Shown here: piece by piece, positions 33,869 to 45,922 of the stretch
How positions within the stretch are numbered: the stretch's first letter is position 1
Layout of the letters: each line of letters begins with the position of its first letter
Notes under the pieces: generated by a model
What the model saw: the letters and a program-made list of their open reading frames with translations, nothing else
Told to the model about the DNA's origin: nothing
Database searches by the model: none
Assembly: GCF_013385175.1 (NCBI RefSeq)
Contig: NZ_JABZEO010000008.1
Coordinates: forward strand, 150,238-214,237
Length of the DNA: 64,000 bases
DNA from: Allochromatium humboldtianum
GTDB taxonomy: Bacteria; Pseudomonadota; Gammaproteobacteria; Chromatiales; Chromatiaceae
Direction of reading: 5' to 3'
Made by a program: the position numbers and the translations under genes

Positions 33869-35185
33869 ATGTCGTTTTCCGCGCTCGGCCTCTCGGCCGA
33901 ACTGCTGCGCGCGATCGCTGCGCAGGGCTACACTCAGCCCACGCCGATCCAATCCAAAGCCATTCCCGCCGTTCTGGCCCGCCGCGACGTACTCGCCGCC
34001 GCCCAGACCGGCACCGGCAAAACCGCCGCCTTCACCCTGCCGATGCTGCATCTGCTGAGTCAGTCCGCCCAGCGTCAGCGTGCCCCGCGCGCCCTGGTCC
34101 TGACTCCGACCCGCGAACTCGCGGCTCAGGTCGGCGAGAGCGTCAGCACCTATGGCCAGCATCTGCCGCTGCGCGCACTCCAGATCTTCGGCGGCGTCGG
34201 CATGGTGCCCCAGACCACGGCGCTGCGTCGCGGCGTCGACATCCTGGTCGCCACACCGGGTCGGCTGCTCGACCACGTCGGCCAGGGCAATGTGGATCTG
34301 TCCAAGATCGAATTCTTCGTCCTGGATGAAGCCGACCGCATGCTCGACATGGGCTTCATCCACGATATCCGCCGCGTGCTCAAGCTGCTGCCGTCCAAAC
34401 GTCAGAACCTGCTGTTCTCGGCCACCTATTCACGCGAGATCGAGCAACTGGCCGTCGGTCTGCTGCGCGACCCGCAGCGCATCGAGGTTGCTCCGCGCAA
34501 CACCGCCGCCGAGACCGTGACCCAGGTGGTCCATCCGGTCGCACGTGACGCCAAACGCTCGCTGCTCTCGCATCTGATCCTTCAGGGCGACTGGCAGCAG
34601 GTGCTGATCTTCACCCGCACCAAGCACGGCGCCAACCGGCTGGCCGAACAGCTCGGACGCGACGGCATCACCGCCGCTGCCATCCACGGCAACAAGAGTC
34701 AGGGCGCCCGCACCCGCGCGCTCGCCGACTTCAAGGCCGGCTCATTGCGCGCCCTGGTCGCGACCGACATCGCCGCGCGCGGACTCGACATCGACCGCCT
34801 GCCGCATGTGGTCAACTTCGAGCTGCCGAACGTGCCCGAAGACTATGTGCACCGTATCGGCCGCACCGGACGCGCCGGCTCGGATGGCACCGCCGTGTCG
34901 CTGATCAGCCCCGACGAACGTGGACTGCTGGCCGGTATCGAGCGTCTGCTCGGACGGCGTATCGACGTCCAGCGCATCGACGGCTTCGAGGAACGCGGCT
35001 CGACCGATGAGACGCTCCAGGCCGATCTGCGCCGCCAGTCGCAATCGCCGCGCAAGCATCACGCCCGCCCGCGTTCCGACGGACGCGACCAGAACGGCAA
35101 TCGCGCCCAGACCCAGCATCCGCGCAGTCATGCGCGTAAGCCCGGCGGACGTAGCGGCGGCTCGCGTCCGCGCGCGACGGTTTGA
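33869..35185 (+). CDS. rhlE: DEAD-box ATP-dependent RNA helicase, RhlE type
   Basis: Unwinds RNA duplexes, with roles in ribosome assembly, RNA decay and cold growth. 438 residues. Motifs in order: Q motif [13 protein letters not shown], Walker [44 protein letters not shown], and RIGRTGRAG. The C-terminal tail from about residue 375 is basic and low in complexity ([20 protein letters not shown]), a typical RNA-binding extension of RhlE. AGGAG lies 6 bases before the ATG. A small RRM protein follows after 128 bases. Confidence 0.93.
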   Translation: MSFSALGLSAELLRAIAAQGYTQPTPIQSKAIPAVLARRDVLAAAQTGTGKTAAFTLPMLHLLSQSAQRQRAPRALVLTPTRELAAQVGESVSTYGQHLPLRALQIFGGVGMVPQTTALRRGVDILVATPGRLLDHVGQGNVDLSKIEFFVLDEADRMLDMGFIHDIRRVLKLLPSKRQNLLFSATYSREIEQLAVGLLRDPQRIEVAPRNTAAETVTQVVHPVARDAKRSLLSHLILQGDWQQVLIFTRTKHGANRLAEQLGRDGITAAAIHGNKSQGARTRALADFKAGSLRALVATDIAARGLDIDRLPHVVNFELPNVPEDYVHRIGRTGRAGSDGTAVSLISPDERGLLAGIERLLGRRIDVQRIDGFEERGSTDETLQADLRRQSQSPRKHHARPRSDGRDQNGNRAQTQHPRSHARKPGGRSGGSRPRATV

Positions 35186-35313
35186 GGTAGGTTCGAGATT
35201 ACAGTTTCGCGGAACGGCTCAGGCCGAACCGCTGCCACTCCAGCCGGCGGGCGCATCGGCCGGCAGCGGAGCTCCTTTTAATCGATGCGCAGTTCCCCAA
35301 GAGACCGAGACTG

Positions 35314-35595
35314 ATGAATATTTATGTTGGCAACCTGGCCTATAGCGTGACCCAAGACGATCTGCGCGAGGCTTTTGGTGCCTACGGCAATGTCGAGAGC
35401 GCGAACCTGATCACCGATAAGTTCACTGGTGATTCCAAGGGCTTCGCTTTCGTCGAAATGCCCAGCAATTCCGAGGCCGACGCGGCCATCAAGGGTCTGA
35501 ACGAGACCCCGCTCAAGGGGCGTCCGCTGCGCGTCAACCAGGCCAAGCCGCGTTCCGACCGTCCGGCACGTAGCGGCGGCGGCTCGCGCTGGTAA
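35314..35595 (+). CDS. Small RRM RNA-binding protein
   Basis: A 93-residue single RRM protein of the kind induced by cold in cyanobacteria and proteobacteria. RNP2 is IYVGNLAY and RNP1 KGFAFVEM, both with the exposed aromatic residues that stack on RNA; a short glycine-arginine-serine tail (RPARSGGGSRW) follows. It lies downstream of an RNA helicase, fitting joint work on structured RNA. The ribosome site is weak. A strong terminator follows. Confidence 0.92.
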   Translation: MNIYVGNLAYSVTQDDLREAFGAYGNVESANLITDKFTGDSKGFAFVEMPSNSEADAAIKGLNETPLKGRPLRVNQAKPRSDRPARSGGGSRW

Positions 35596-35624
35596 CAGCC
35601 GGATCCGGCTCAGGCCGGACGACT

Positions 35625-35679
35625 GAAAAAGCCGCACTCGCCGGATGGTCCTGGACCGACGGCGGGTGCGGCTTTTTTG
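35625..35679. terminator. Bidirectional intrinsic terminator
   Basis: GCCGCACTCGCC (35631-35642) pairs with GGCGGGTGCGGC (35661-35672) and is followed by TTTTTT on the plus strand and preceded by AAAAA, so it can stop transcripts of the RRM gene and of hcp coming from the other side. Confidence 0.9.
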
Positions 35680-35769
35680 CGTCTGATATCTGGCTGTTTT
35701 GCAATCGGCGAAACACGCGTGCGGCGAGTAAATCTCGTGATTCACTCGCCTGTTCAGTGCGCCCTATAT

Positions 35770-37398
35770 TCAGGCGGCCGCCATCATCGCCCGCACGTCC
35801 TCTTCCACCTCACCGATCGGCTTGATGTCGAAATTCTCGATCAACACCTTGGCCACGTTCGGCGACAGGAAGGCCGGCAGGGTCGGCCCGAGCCGGATGT
35901 GCTTCACGCCCAGATGCAGCAACGCCAGCAGCACGATGATCGCCTTCTGCTCGTACCAGGCGATGTCGTAGGAGATCGGCAGCTCGTTGATGTCGTCCAG
36001 GCCGAAGGCTTCCTTGAGCTTGAGCGCGATATAGGCCAGCGAATAGGAGTCGTTGCACTGCCCGGCGTCGAGCAGACGCGGGATGCCGCCGATGTCGCCG
36101 AGATCGAGCTTGTTGTACCGATACTTGGCACAGCCGGCGGTGAGGATCACGGCTTCCCTGGGTAGCGCCCTGGCCACATCGGTGTAATAGGAGCGCTGCT
36201 TGTGACGCCCGTCGCAGCCGCCCATGACGACAAAGCGCTTGATGGCGCCGGACTTGACGGCCTCGATCACCTTGTCGGCCAGCGCCATCACCTGCGCATG
36301 GGCGAAGCCGCCGACGATCTCGCCCTGCTCCAGCTCGGTCGGGGGCGCACAGGTCTTGGCGCGCTCGATCAGCGGCGAGAAGTCCTTGGCCCCGCCCTCG
36401 GGACGGTCGGCGATGTGCCTTGCGCCCGGCCAGCCGGCCTGTCCGGTGGTGAAGATCCGATCGCGATAGCTGTCCTTGACCGGGGTGATGCAGTTGGTGG
36501 TCATCAGGATCGGGCCGTTGAAGGAGGCGAACTCCTTGTCCTGCTCCCACCAAGCGCCGCCGTAGTTGCCCACGAAGTGCGCGTACTTCTTGAACGCCGG
36601 ATAGTAATGCGCCGGCAGCATCTCGCTGTGGGTGTAGACGTCGATGCCCGTGCCCTCGGTCTGCTTGAGCAGTTCCTCCATGTCCTTGAGGTCGTGGCCC
36701 GAGATCAGGATGCCGGGATTGTGGCGCACGCCGAGATTGACTGTGGTGATCTCGGGGTGGCCATAGGTCGTGGTGTTGGCCTCGTCGAGCAGCGCCATGG
36801 CGGTGACGCCGAACTCGCCGCACTTGAGCACCCAGCCGATCAGGCTCTGGATGTCTGATTCGGTCAGGCTGGCGGCCAGGGCTGCGACCATGAAGTCATA
36901 GAGTTCGGACTTCTCGAAGCCGAGCACGGCCGCATGATCGGTATAGGCAGCCATGCCCTTGAGACCGTAGACCAGGAGCTCGTGCAGCGAGCGCACATCC
37001 TCGTTGACCTGCGACAGCACGCCGACGACCAGCGCCTTGGCCTCGTATTGGTCGGGGGCGCCGGTCCAGTTGACGGCATCCAGGTCACTGGAATAGCCAA
37101 TGGCGGCCTTGAGCGCATCACGGCGCGCGATGATGGCCTGGATTCTCGCTTCCAGGCGCGCATCGTCGAAATTGGCGTTGGTGATGGTCACGAACAGCGC
37201 TTCGGCGACGAAACGCCCCACGCCCGGATCGGGCTTGCCCTGCCTGGCCGCTTCCTCGGCGACGACCGCCAGTCCCTTGAGCAGATAGACCAACAGATCC
37301 TGCAAATGGGCGGTCCTGGAATGCTTGCCGCAGACACCCTTGGTGGTGCAGCCAAAACCCTTGGACGCTTCTTCGCACTGGAAACAGAACATGCTCAT
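35770..37398 (-). CDS. hcp: Hybrid-cluster protein / hydroxylamine reductase
   Basis: An iron-sulfur enzyme that removes nitric oxide or reduces hydroxylamine under low oxygen; in several bacteria it also nitrosylates proteins. 542 residues. The N-terminal cluster cysteines are in [21 protein letters not shown]. Hybrid-cluster ligands lie in later stretches such as [18 protein letters not shown] and [16 protein letters not shown]. Start at MSMFC, with an AGTGAG site 6 bases upstream. An FNR-type box lies 82 bases upstream of the start. The reductase partner hcr is not adjacent. Confidence 0.93.
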   Translation of the reverse strand: MSMFCFQCEEASKGFGCTTKGVCGKHSRTAHLQDLLVYLLKGLAVVAEEAARQGKPDPGVGRFVAEALFVTITNANFDDARLEARIQAIIARRDALKAAIGYSSDLDAVNWTGAPDQYEAKALVVGVLSQVNEDVRSLHELLVYGLKGMAAYTDHAAVLGFEKSELYDFMVAALAASLTESDIQSLIGWVLKCGEFGVTAMALLDEANTTTYGHPEITTVNLGVRHNPGILISGHDLKDMEELLKQTEGTGIDVYTHSEMLPAHYYPAFKKYAHFVGNYGGAWWEQDKEFASFNGPILMTTNCITPVKDSYRDRIFTTGQAGWPGARHIADRPEGGAKDFSPLIERAKTCAPPTELEQGEIVGGFAHAQVMALADKVIEAVKSGAIKRFVVMGGCDGRHKQRSYYTDVARALPREAVILTAGCAKYRYNKLDLGDIGGIPRLLDAGQCNDSYSLAYIALKLKEAFGLDDINELPISYDIAWYEQKAIIVLLALLHLGVKHIRLGPTLPAFLSPNVAKVLIENFDIKPIGEVEEDVRAMMAAA

Positions 37399-37473
37399 GG
37401 CAAACTCACTCTCGCTTCGGATCAACAGGATCGTTCGATGGCGCGAGCATCTCATCTCGAGCCATCGGGCGAC

Positions 37474-37487
37474 TTGATGTGAGTCAA
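37474..37487 (-). promoter_or_regulatory. FNR/DNR-type box upstream of hcp
   Basis: On the minus strand it reads TTGACTCACATCAA, one base from the FNR consensus TTGAT-N4-ATCAA, within the perfect palindrome ACTTGA-TGTGAG-TCAAGT. The centre is about 82 bases before the hcp start. A CRP/FNR-family oxygen or nitric oxide regulator would suit the gene. Confidence 0.65.
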
Positions 37488-37514
37488 GTGGCGCCTGCCG
37501 ATGGAGACGCGCAC

Positions 37515-39383
37515 CTACCAGGTGGACAGCCGGCGCGGATGGCTGTTCCAGGCCGGTGTATCCCAGGACGGCGGAACCGAGTAGAGGTCGCGTAGACGAT
37601 AGGAGCGGTAGTGGAACATATCGAGTTCGATCCGGCGTCGCGTCGCCCCATCCGGTCCGACGTCCAGAAAGGTCGTGCGCGGCTCAGCGAAGCTGCCGAG
37701 CATTCCGGAGTTGAACCAGTAGCCGCCGTCCAGCAGTCGCTGCGCCGAACCGACCGCGAAGGCGAAGTCGCCGAGATCCTGATCGAAGACCAGCTCGGCC
37801 GTCATCGCCCGCTCGTCGATCTCCCACACCTGACCCCGACTCTGGCAGTCGGGCGGCGGGGTCTCTCCCGCGCAACGCAGATTGCTGTTGTCGTAGACCA
37901 GGATCCGGTTCTCGCTGATGAACTGCGCGTCATGGGTATGCGAGAACCAGTCATCCGCCGTGCCGCCGACCAGAGCGAAATCCCCTTCGGGTCCGAGCCG
38001 CCACAGCACACGCCCATCCCCGGCGCCGTCGGCATATTCAACCTTGACGATCCAGTCCTGATGCCTGACCGAGAGCATCAGATCGCCGTCCGGCGTATAG
38101 GCCAGACTGTTGGAGTGCATCCAGTCGTTGGCCTGCTCGGCCAGATGGAAGGGCGGACAGCCAGCCATGTCGACCAGACAGACCTCGTCGAGTGTCGCTA
38201 GCCGGGTCGGATCCAGATGATCCCAACCGTTCCAGACCCACTGGATCACGAAATTCTGATCGGTGACGAGGATCATGTCGCCGAGTACCGAGACCGTCCC
38301 CGGTCCCTGAACGTCCGTGACCAGACGCTCGACCGTCGAGATTAAGGCGATCCGGCCATCGGGCAGGTCGCGCACGTCGTGATGGATGTCGTTGATGCGA
38401 TCGGCGTATCCGAGACGCGCGAGCTGGCGGTTGAGCGCCTCGATCGTGGTCTGCCTGACGACCCGCCCCAGCAGATCGACCTTGGCCAGCACGGTGTCGC
38501 GGATGCCGCTGATCGGGTCGGGCCTGACGACCCAGAGCGTACCGCCGTGGCTCGGTCGAATCGCCCATGTGGGTGTATCCAGATACCAGACCAGCCGACC
38601 CTCGAGGTCGGTCGCGTGGATGTAGGGATCGAGTCCAAGCGTCGGATTGCCGATGAGGGTCGAGTTCCAGATCAGGGGTTCGGTCGTCGCGTCCTGTCCG
38701 CTATCGAGCGACACGGGATGATGCTCCGAGATCGCGATCAGCGCCTCGCCGGTGGTGAAATCGATCGCGTCCGAACCGACCATAACCTCATCGCCCGGCG
38801 CGAGGATCTCGTGCCACATTCGATAGGTGGTCCGTTCGCGCATCCCGGCGACCAGGAAATGCAGGGGGACGCCCGGTTCACAGCGTTTCGGGCTGGTCGC
38901 CTGGATCCGCCCGTCACCCGGAGCCTCGAAACGCACGTGCATCCGTGCCGGCGGCGGACAGGGCGGCGCGACATAGAGGGCTACCAGCGGGTTTGAGGTC
39001 GGCAGGACCGCTGCCCAGGGCGTCTCCGGCGGCACGGCCGGCTCGATGTTGAAGAGCTGCTCGACGACCTGCTCTTCGCCGGTGTCGGCGTTCAGGACCG
39101 TCGCCACGATGCGATAGACGCCGGGATCGACCCGCGTCCATTCCAGGGTGTTGTCGCGCGAGCCGTCGTAGACGATCTCGGGTTGCCCCGGCCCCTGCGC
39201 CGGACCGACGCTCAGGCGGTAGAGCGCGTTCGTCGTCCCTTGCGCGTCGATGGTGAAGGTGATGGTGGTATTGGCGGGTTGCGGCGAAGGCCGGTCGGCG
39301 ACGAGTGTTGCGGCCCGTGGCGCAGAGAGGCCCAACAACCACCCCAGGACCAGGTACAGCGTGAAACGAATCTGGTATCGCAT
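37515..39383 (-). CDS. Periplasmic arylsulfotransferase (ASST family)
   Basis: A 622-residue exported protein with a signal peptide ([20 protein letters not shown]). ASST enzymes move sulfate between phenolic compounds through a sulfated histidine, without PAPS. The beta-propeller repeats show histidine pairs: [31 protein letters not shown] and [12 protein letters not shown], the last two being candidate active-site positions. Paired cysteines ([13 protein letters not shown]) suggest a disulfide. The N-terminal 100 residues form an Ig-like domain. No dedicated Dsb partner is adjacent. Confidence 0.82.
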   Translation of the reverse strand: MRYQIRFTLYLVLGWLLGLSAPRAATLVADRPSPQPANTTITFTIDAQGTTNALYRLSVGPAQGPGQPEIVYDGSRDNTLEWTRVDPGVYRIVATVLNADTGEEQVVEQLFNIEPAVPPETPWAAVLPTSNPLVALYVAPPCPPPARMHVRFEAPGDGRIQATSPKRCEPGVPLHFLVAGMRERTTYRMWHEILAPGDEVMVGSDAIDFTTGEALIAISEHHPVSLDSGQDATTEPLIWNSTLIGNPTLGLDPYIHATDLEGRLVWYLDTPTWAIRPSHGGTLWVVRPDPISGIRDTVLAKVDLLGRVVRQTTIEALNRQLARLGYADRINDIHHDVRDLPDGRIALISTVERLVTDVQGPGTVSVLGDMILVTDQNFVIQWVWNGWDHLDPTRLATLDEVCLVDMAGCPPFHLAEQANDWMHSNSLAYTPDGDLMLSVRHQDWIVKVEYADGAGDGRVLWRLGPEGDFALVGGTADDWFSHTHDAQFISENRILVYDNSNLRCAGETPPPDCQSRGQVWEIDERAMTAELVFDQDLGDFAFAVGSAQRLLDGGYWFNSGMLGSFAEPRTTFLDVGPDGATRRRIELDMFHYRSYRLRDLYSVPPSWDTPAWNSHPRRLSTW

Positions 39384-39439
39384 CAGTCATGACTCCACAA
39401 GTGAGGTACGCGCGCGCACCGCTGTCGGGTCGGGGTCGA

Positions 39440-39620
39440 TCAAGGATCGAGGGGCGCCTTGAACCAGAAGGTACTGCCCGGCTCTCGACACCAATCTCGC
39501 CGCCCATCCGCTCGACCAGCCGTTGGCTGATCGCCAGTCCCAGACCCGTGCCCCCATAGCAGCGCGTGCTGGAGTTGTCGGCCTGTTCGCAGACCTCGAA
39601 GATTCGCTTGCGGGCGCTCT
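39440..39620 (-). pseudogene. Remnant of a sensor histidine kinase ATPase domain
   Basis: The minus strand encodes [22 protein letters not shown] then [21 protein letters not shown], the end of a histidine kinase catalytic domain. The frame is then broken; in another frame the expected ending [12 protein letters not shown] and a stop follow at once, so a small deletion has removed part of the GxGSxF loop. The rest of the kinase is missing. The right-hand limit is approximate. It lies between the arylsulfotransferase and radC. Confidence 0.8.
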
Positions 39621-39709
39621 CAAGGGCGAGTGCGACCTGTTCCATCACGAGTTCCAGTCTAATTCGTGCGAGCCCGAGCAGATTTTCAGGCACGGTGAGC
39701 GAAAGCGAT

Positions 39710-40384
39710 TCACAGCAGACCGCGCTCGGCAAAGGACGTTCCATCCCCATCGCCGACGATGATGTGATCGAGCACGCGCACATCGATCAGGGCGAGCGCC
39801 TCCTTGAGCCGCTGGGTGATGCGCAGATCGGCCTGACTCGGCTCGGCCACGCCCGATGGATGATTATGGGCGAAGATGACGGCGGCGGCATTGGTCTGGA
39901 TCACACGGCGCACGACCTCGCGCGGATGCACGCTCGCCCCGTCGATGGTGCCGCGAAACAGCTCTTCATAGACGATGACCCGGTGGCGGTTGTCGAGAAA
40001 GAGACAGGCGAAGATCTCGTGCGGTGAGCCGTAGAGCCGCAGCTTGAGATAGTCGCGCGTGGCTTCCGGACTGGTCAGCACGTCCTGGCCGCTGATGCGC
40101 GTGAGCAGATAGCGGCGGCTGAGTTCGAGCACGGCCTGAAGCTGGGCATACTTGGCGGTGCCCAGCCCTTTTCCATCGCAGAAGCGACGTCGATCGGCGG
40201 CCAGCAATCCAGTGAGACCATCGAAGTCGGTCAACAGCTCGCGCGCCAGATCAACCGCGCTCTTGCCTGGAATGCCGGTGCGCAGAAAGATGGCGAGCAG
40301 TTCGGCGTCCGACAGTGCACCGGCTCCCCGTTCCAGCAGTTTTTCACGCGGCCGTTCGCCCTCCGGCCAGTCCTTGATCGACAT
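39710..40384 (-). CDS. radC: RadC/JAB-domain DNA repair-like protein
   Basis: A 224-residue member of the RadC family. The N-terminal helix-hairpin-helix part has [29 protein letters not shown]; the C-terminal MPN/JAB domain has the zinc-binding pattern [16 protein letters not shown]. The cellular role is unsettled; a DNA repair function was not confirmed in E. coli. Start at [10 protein letters not shown], with GGGAG 5 bases upstream. Divergent from coaBC, as in many gammaproteobacteria. Confidence 0.94.
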   Translation of the reverse strand: MSIKDWPEGERPREKLLERGAGALSDAELLAIFLRTGIPGKSAVDLARELLTDFDGLTGLLAADRRRFCDGKGLGTAKYAQLQAVLELSRRYLLTRISGQDVLTSPEATRDYLKLRLYGSPHEIFACLFLDNRHRVIVYEELFRGTIDGASVHPREVVRRVIQTNAAAVIFAHNHPSGVAEPSQADLRITQRLKEALALIDVRVLDHIIVGDGDGTSFAERGLL

Positions 40385-40490
40385 GCTCCCTCCCGCTGTT
40401 CGCGTTGAACCTGGCGTCATCCGTCGGCGATGGACCGGCGGATCGGTTAAACTTCCGGCTGCATTCTAGATCAAAATACACGAAAAGCTC

Positions 40491-41702
40491 ATGGAATTGA
40501 ATCCGGGGTCACGGGTGCTGCTGGGCGTCAGCGCCGGCATCGCCGCTTACAAATCCGTCGATTTGGTGCGCCGTATCAAGGAACGCGGGGCCGAGGTGCG
40601 CGTGGTCATGACCGAAGCGGCGGCCGCGTTCGTCGCGCCGCTGACCTTTCAGTCCGTGTCCGGCCATCCGGTGCGCACGACCTTGCTCGATCCGGGGGCC
40701 GAGGCCGGCATGGGGCATATCGAGCTGGCGCGCTGGGCGGACTGTTTACTGATCGCGCCGGCCACGGCCGATGTCATGGCGCGGCTGGCGGCGGGTCTGG
40801 CGAACGATCTGCTGACGACCGTGGCCCTGGCCTGTGAGGCGCCGCTCTTCATCGCGCCGGCGATGAATCAGGCCATGTGGCGTCATCCCGCAACGCAACA
40901 GAATCTGGAGACACTGCGCGCGCGTGGTGTGCATGTCCTGGGGCCGGGCGTGGGTGAGCAGGCGTGTGGGGATCTGGGGCCGGGGCGGATGCTGGAACCG
41001 CTGGAGATCGCCGAGGCGCTGTTTCCGCTGGCGGCACGTCCGCTGGTCGACGTGCGCGTGCTGCTGACGGCCGGCCCGACGCGCGAACCGCTCGATCCGG
41101 TGCGTTTTCTGGGCAATCGGAGTTCGGGGCGGATGGGATTCGCGCTGGCCGATGCACTGGAGGCGCTGGGTGCTCGGGTCACGCTGATCACCGGCCCGAC
41201 GTCCCTGCCAGGGCCGCGCGTGACCGAGCGTGTGGATGTCGAAACGGCTTTGGAGATGCACGGTGCCGTCATGTCACGCGCCACCGAATACGACATCTTC
41301 GTCGCGACCGCTGCCGTCGCGGACTATCGGTCAGCCGCGCCCGCCGAAAACAAGATCAAGAAGAACGCGGATGAACTGACGCTACGCCTCGTTCGCAACC
41401 CGGACATCCTCGCCGAGGTCGCCGCCCTGCCCCTCCCGCCCTTCACAGTGGGCTTCGCGGCTGAGACCGATCGCGTCGAGGAGTACGCGCGCGACAAGCT
41501 GAACCGTAAGGGGCTGAACATGATCGCCGCCAATCATGTCGGCGGTGCGCAAGGTGGATTCGAGCGCGCTGAGAATGCCCTGACCGTGATCTGGCACGAC
41601 GGCCAGCGCGAGCTGCCGATGATGGACAAGACCCGGCTCGCTCGCGAACTGGCCGCACTGATCGCTGAACGCTACCAGGAACACCATGCTGCATCGTCTT
41701 GA
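40491..41702 (+). CDS. coaBC: Bifunctional phosphopantothenoylcysteine decarboxylase/synthetase
   Basis: Catalyses two steps of coenzyme A synthesis: CTP-dependent joining of cysteine to 4'-phosphopantothenate, then FMN-dependent decarboxylation. 403 residues. The CoaC half has [39 protein letters not shown] and the active-site region [13 protein letters not shown], ending with CGDLGPGRM; the CoaB half has [26 protein letters not shown] and [18 protein letters not shown] with the CTP-contacting lysines. The 3' end overlaps dut by 17 bases. Confidence 0.97.
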   Translation: MELNPGSRVLLGVSAGIAAYKSVDLVRRIKERGAEVRVVMTEAAAAFVAPLTFQSVSGHPVRTTLLDPGAEAGMGHIELARWADCLLIAPATADVMARLAAGLANDLLTTVALACEAPLFIAPAMNQAMWRHPATQQNLETLRARGVHVLGPGVGEQACGDLGPGRMLEPLEIAEALFPLAARPLVDVRVLLTAGPTREPLDPVRFLGNRSSGRMGFALADALEALGARVTLITGPTSLPGPRVTERVDVETALEMHGAVMSRATEYDIFVATAAVADYRSAAPAENKIKKNADELTLRLVRNPDILAEVAALPLPPFTVGFAAETDRVEEYARDKLNRKGLNMIAANHVGGAQGGFERAENALTVIWHDGQRELPMMDKTRLARELAALIAERYQEHHAASS

Positions 41703-42144
41703 AATCAAGATTCTTGATTCACGGATTGGCCAGGAATTTCCACTCCCGCAGTATGCGACTACAGGCTCTGCCGGACTGGATCTGCGCGCCATGCCGGAGG
41801 CGCCGCTGGAGCTGGCGCCCGGCGGCTGCGAACTCATTCCGACCGGGCTGGCGGTGCACATCGCCGAACCCGGTGTCGCCGGGATGATCCTGCCCCGCTC
41901 GGGACTCGGGCACCGTCACGGCATCGTGCTCGGTAATCTGGTGGGCCTGATCGACTCGGACTATCAGGGGCCGCTCATGATCTCGTGCTGGAATCGCGGC
42001 GATCAGCCTTTCAGAATCGAGATCGGCGAGCGGATCGCCCAATTCATCCTTGTGCCGATCCTGCACGCCGAGCTGGAGATCGTCGAATCGTTCGAGACTT
42101 CAGTGCGCGGTGCGGGCGGATTCGGTCATACCGGACGGCATTAG
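41686..42144 (+). CDS. dut: Deoxyuridine 5'-triphosphate nucleotidohydrolase
   Basis: Hydrolyses dUTP to dUMP, keeping uracil out of DNA. 152 residues, the trimeric dUTPase type. The five motifs are present: [48 protein letters not shown] and the C-terminal [11 protein letters not shown] that closes over the active site. Its start lies inside the end of coaBC, a conserved gammaproteobacterial pairing. Confidence 0.97.
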   Translation: MLHRLEIKILDSRIGQEFPLPQYATTGSAGLDLRAMPEAPLELAPGGCELIPTGLAVHIAEPGVAGMILPRSGLGHRHGIVLGNLVGLIDSDYQGPLMISCWNRGDQPFRIEIGERIAQFILVPILHAELEIVESFETSVRGAGGFGHTGRH

Positions 42145-42165
42145 GACCGCACACGCCGCTGCGCC

Positions 42166-44232
42166 TCACACCTTGAAGCGTCCGACGCGCGCATTCTGCT
42201 CGCTCGCCAGTTCTTCGAGCCGCTGCGCGGCCTGACGGCTCTCCATCGCATTGCCGGAGACCTGGTCGACGAGCTGCACGATGTTGGTCAGATTGCGGTC
42301 GATCTCGGCGGCCACGGCACTCTGCTCCTCGGCGGCGCTGGCGATCTGGATCCCCATGTCCTTGATCGCGGCTACGGATCGCGCAGTGGTCTCGATCGCG
42401 TCGGCGGCCTCGGCCACGGCATCCAGACTCTCCTGGGTCTTGTGCCGCCCGGTCTCCATCACCCCCACGGCCTGCCGGGTGCCGCTCTGGAGACGTTCGA
42501 TCATGGCCTGGATCTCGTGCGTGGAGTTCTGGGTACGACCGGCCAGCGTGCGGACCTCGTCCGCCACCACCGCGAAGCCTCGACCCTGCTCGCCGGCACG
42601 CGCCGCCTCGATGGCGGCGTTGAGGGCGAGCAAGTTGGTCTGGCCCGCGATCTCACCGATCACGTCCAGGATGGCGCTGATGGCGTTGGCATCGTCGGAG
42701 ACCCGCGCCATGGCCGAGGTCGCGGACTGCATCTGCTCCGAGAGCCGCTGCATGGCCTCCACGGCGCGCGTGACGGCGGTGCGTCCGACCTCGGTCTGCT
42801 GATCGGCCTGACAGGTGGCGTCGGCCGCCTGACTGGCATGACGCGCTACCTCGGCCACCGTAGCGGTCATTTCGTTCATGGCCGTGGCGACCTGATCGGT
42901 TTCGGACTGCTGTCGCTGAACGATGTCAGCCGTGTGGACGCTCGTTGTCGACAGCTGATCGGCCGAGCTGGCGACCTGATGCCCCCCCTCGGCCAATTGC
43001 CGGATCAATTCGCGCAGCTTGCCCTGGAAGCCATTGAAGGCGCGTGCCAGGTCAGCGAGTTCATCCCGGCCGGTCGAGTCGAGGTCGTGCGTGAGGTCGC
43101 CCTCCCCCTCCGCGATGTCGTACAGCGCCAGGCTGAGTCGACGGATAGGACGCACCATCAGACCGGCGACGAACAGCATGAGTCCCGCTCCCAGGGTCAC
43201 GCAGAGCAGGGCGACCCCGATCATGGCGCCGATGGCATTCCGCCCTTCTCGAGCGGCCTCGTCCGCTTGAGCCGTGATGTGCTCCAGCGGCAGCGTCAAC
43301 TGGATGCCCCAGGGCAGAGAGGCCTCACTGAAGCGCACCGGCACCACGGCCATCAGATGCACTTCATCTTCCTCGACCAGGGGTCGGGCGGCCTGGATCA
43401 CCTGGAGATCCTGCTCCCAGTCTTCGTGCAGCGCCGAGAGCGGTTGACCGATGAGCTGAGGCTGACCGCTGGCAGCCACGATGCGGCCATTGTGGGCGAC
43501 GAGGACGATCCGGGCCTTCCCGTCATACAGCTCCTTGGCGGCGTCGTCGATCAGACGCTGTAGATGATCGAGCGCCAGATCCACGCCGGCGATGCCTTGG
43601 AAGCGTCCGTCGATCAGGATGGGCACGACCAGCGAGGTGAGCAGCACCTCCTTGCCCTGGACGTTGTAGGCATAGGGGTCGAGCACCTGCTCGGTACGGC
43701 TGGATTTGGGCAACAGATAGTAGTCGCCGGCGCCGGGTGTTTCGTAGTCGACCAGGGGTTCGAGAGCGAGCGTGCCGTCGGCGGCCCGGCTCCAGTAGGG
43801 GATGAAGCGTCCGCTGGCATCGCTGTTCGGCTGGTTGGCGAAGTCGGCGTCGCGGCCGTCGAAGGCATTGGGCTCCCAGGCGGTATAGACGCCGAGGAAA
43901 TCGGGGTGGCCACGCAGCACGGCCTGTAGCATGCTGTCGACGGCCTGACGCCCCGTCCCGTCCGTGTCGGGTGACGCCGGGGCGGTCGCCAGCGTGTACG
44001 CCAGAACCCGCGCGCTCTGCAAGGCCGGCGTCAGGGCGGCTTCGATGGTCTTGGCCTGGGTCTCGGCGCTATTCAGAAGCAGTTGCTCGAAGCGCGAAAA
44101 CGCTGTCTGACGCTGCTGGGCGACCTGGCGCTCCAGAATCCAGACCGCGTAGAGCGTGAGCGCCGTACCCAGCAGAATGAGCGAGAGCGCCGATACGGCG
44201 GCGATCTTGAAGCGAAGCGAGCGAAGATTCAT
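42166..44232 (-). CDS. Methyl-accepting chemotaxis protein with dCache-type sensor
   Basis: A 688-residue chemoreceptor. A membrane helix at about residues 7-32 is followed by a periplasmic double-Cache sensor of about 330 residues ([42 protein letters not shown]), a second helix ([20 protein letters not shown]), a HAMP domain, and a signalling hairpin with the invariant tip [20 protein letters not shown]. The ligand is unknown; dCache domains often bind amino acids or small amines. GGAGGAG precedes the ATG at 44232. Confidence 0.93.
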   Translation of the reverse strand: MNLRSLRFKIAAVSALSLILLGTALTLYAVWILERQVAQQRQTAFSRFEQLLLNSAETQAKTIEAALTPALQSARVLAYTLATAPASPDTDGTGRQAVDSMLQAVLRGHPDFLGVYTAWEPNAFDGRDADFANQPNSDASGRFIPYWSRAADGTLALEPLVDYETPGAGDYYLLPKSSRTEQVLDPYAYNVQGKEVLLTSLVVPILIDGRFQGIAGVDLALDHLQRLIDDAAKELYDGKARIVLVAHNGRIVAASGQPQLIGQPLSALHEDWEQDLQVIQAARPLVEEDEVHLMAVVPVRFSEASLPWGIQLTLPLEHITAQADEAAREGRNAIGAMIGVALLCVTLGAGLMLFVAGLMVRPIRRLSLALYDIAEGEGDLTHDLDSTGRDELADLARAFNGFQGKLRELIRQLAEGGHQVASSADQLSTTSVHTADIVQRQQSETDQVATAMNEMTATVAEVARHASQAADATCQADQQTEVGRTAVTRAVEAMQRLSEQMQSATSAMARVSDDANAISAILDVIGEIAGQTNLLALNAAIEAARAGEQGRGFAVVADEVRTLAGRTQNSTHEIQAMIERLQSGTRQAVGVMETGRHKTQESLDAVAEAADAIETTARSVAAIKDMGIQIASAAEEQSAVAAEIDRNLTNIVQLVDQVSGNAMESRQAAQRLEELASEQNARVGRFKV

Positions 44233-44450
44233 AGCTCCTCCAGTAGGAGTCTTCGTAAACAACCGGAACCGCTGTTCCCCCGGTCGAGCCGTGCCAGCGG
44301 TCCTAAGTGTAGCGACTGAAAACGACCGATGTTCCAACCCGGGACAAGAGGCCGGACCGTCATCGCCTGCGCACGGCCATGACGCCGGCTTGACGCCCGA
44401 CATGGCCTGCCGTAGGTTCAGCGGCACAGTCCCGCTTCCGTTTTCGATGA

Positions 44451-45359
<909 letters not shown>

Positions 45360-45396
45360 CACGGCTCTACTGCACAACGACAGTCGAGCCATCCGA

Positions 45397-45440
45397 GCCT
45401 CTCTCCGCTGGCGGGAGAGGGGTTGGGGAGAGGGGAAAGA
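45397..45440. repeat. REP-like dispersed repeat with hairpin
   Basis: The sequence CCTCTCTCCGCTGGCGGGAG followed by AGGGGTTGGGGAGAGGGG is a palindromic motif that I recognise as a dispersed intergenic repeat in many GC-rich proteobacteria. It can fold into a CCTCTC/GAGAGG stem. It lies between the convergent ends of argB and the next gene, where it may also serve as a terminator. Only one copy is visible in this window. Confidence 0.6.
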
Positions 45441-45450
45441 GGGCGGTGCC

Positions 45451-45849
45451 TCAGCCGGGACGCAGATGCTCGATGTATTTGGGCGTGTCGAGCATCGTCA
45501 GTCGCGCCGCACTGCCATTGGCGATCAGGCGCGCGGCCGTTCCCTCGAAGTGCAGCTCGCAGCAAATATGCCCGCGACTCTCGAAGGGAACGGGGATCAT
45601 GTCGCGATAGGTGTAGATGTTCTCGTCGAGATCGCCGCCGGCACAGACCAGCGGCCCTTCCGGCGGGCGCTCGGCGACTTCAGCCCCTTCGATCACCAGA
45701 CGGCCGGCCTGCCACCAGCGCGTGCGCTCGGCCGAGCCGGTCATGCTCTTGACCAGATAGGCGCGTGCGAAGCGGATCTCGACCCGATCGCCGTCATAGT
45801 CGATCGACTCGATCTCGGAGCCATTGAGTTCGATACTGCTACTGTCCAA
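45451..45849 (-). CDS. Conserved hypothetical protein, TTG start
   Basis: A protein of 132 residues without signal peptide or membrane span. It starts LDSSSIELNGSEIESIDYDGD, then RVEIRFARAYLVKSMTGSAERTRWWQAG, and has an acidic middle with CAGGDLDENIYTYRDMIPVPF and HICCELHF. The alternating pattern suggests a mostly beta fold. I do not recognise a characterised family. GGGAG 7 bases upstream (45857-45861) supports the TTG at 45849; longer readings run into ntrC. It follows ntrC on the same strand, so it may be transcribed with it. Confidence 0.75.
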   Translation of the reverse strand: MDSSSIELNGSEIESIDYDGDRVEIRFARAYLVKSMTGSAERTRWWQAGRLVIEGAEVAERPPEGPLVCAGGDLDENIYTYRDMIPVPFESRGHICCELHFEGTAARLIANGSAARLTMLDTPKYIEHLRPG

Positions 45850-45922
45850 CGCGGTTCTCCCGTGTTGCTGAAAACCAATACGAGCCTCGGACCGGCCGGA
45901 AGTCCTCAGAGTCCTGTCCGAA

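Noticed and set aside
35723..35750. Second terminator for hcp (GGCGAGT / ACTCGCC hairpin)
   Set aside because: The stem is short, the loop is 14 bases, and no T-run follows on either strand; the hairpin at 35625-35679 is far stronger.
45397..45440. CRISPR-like or tandem repeat
   Set aside because: A single imperfect palindrome without spacers; better explained as a dispersed intergenic repeat.
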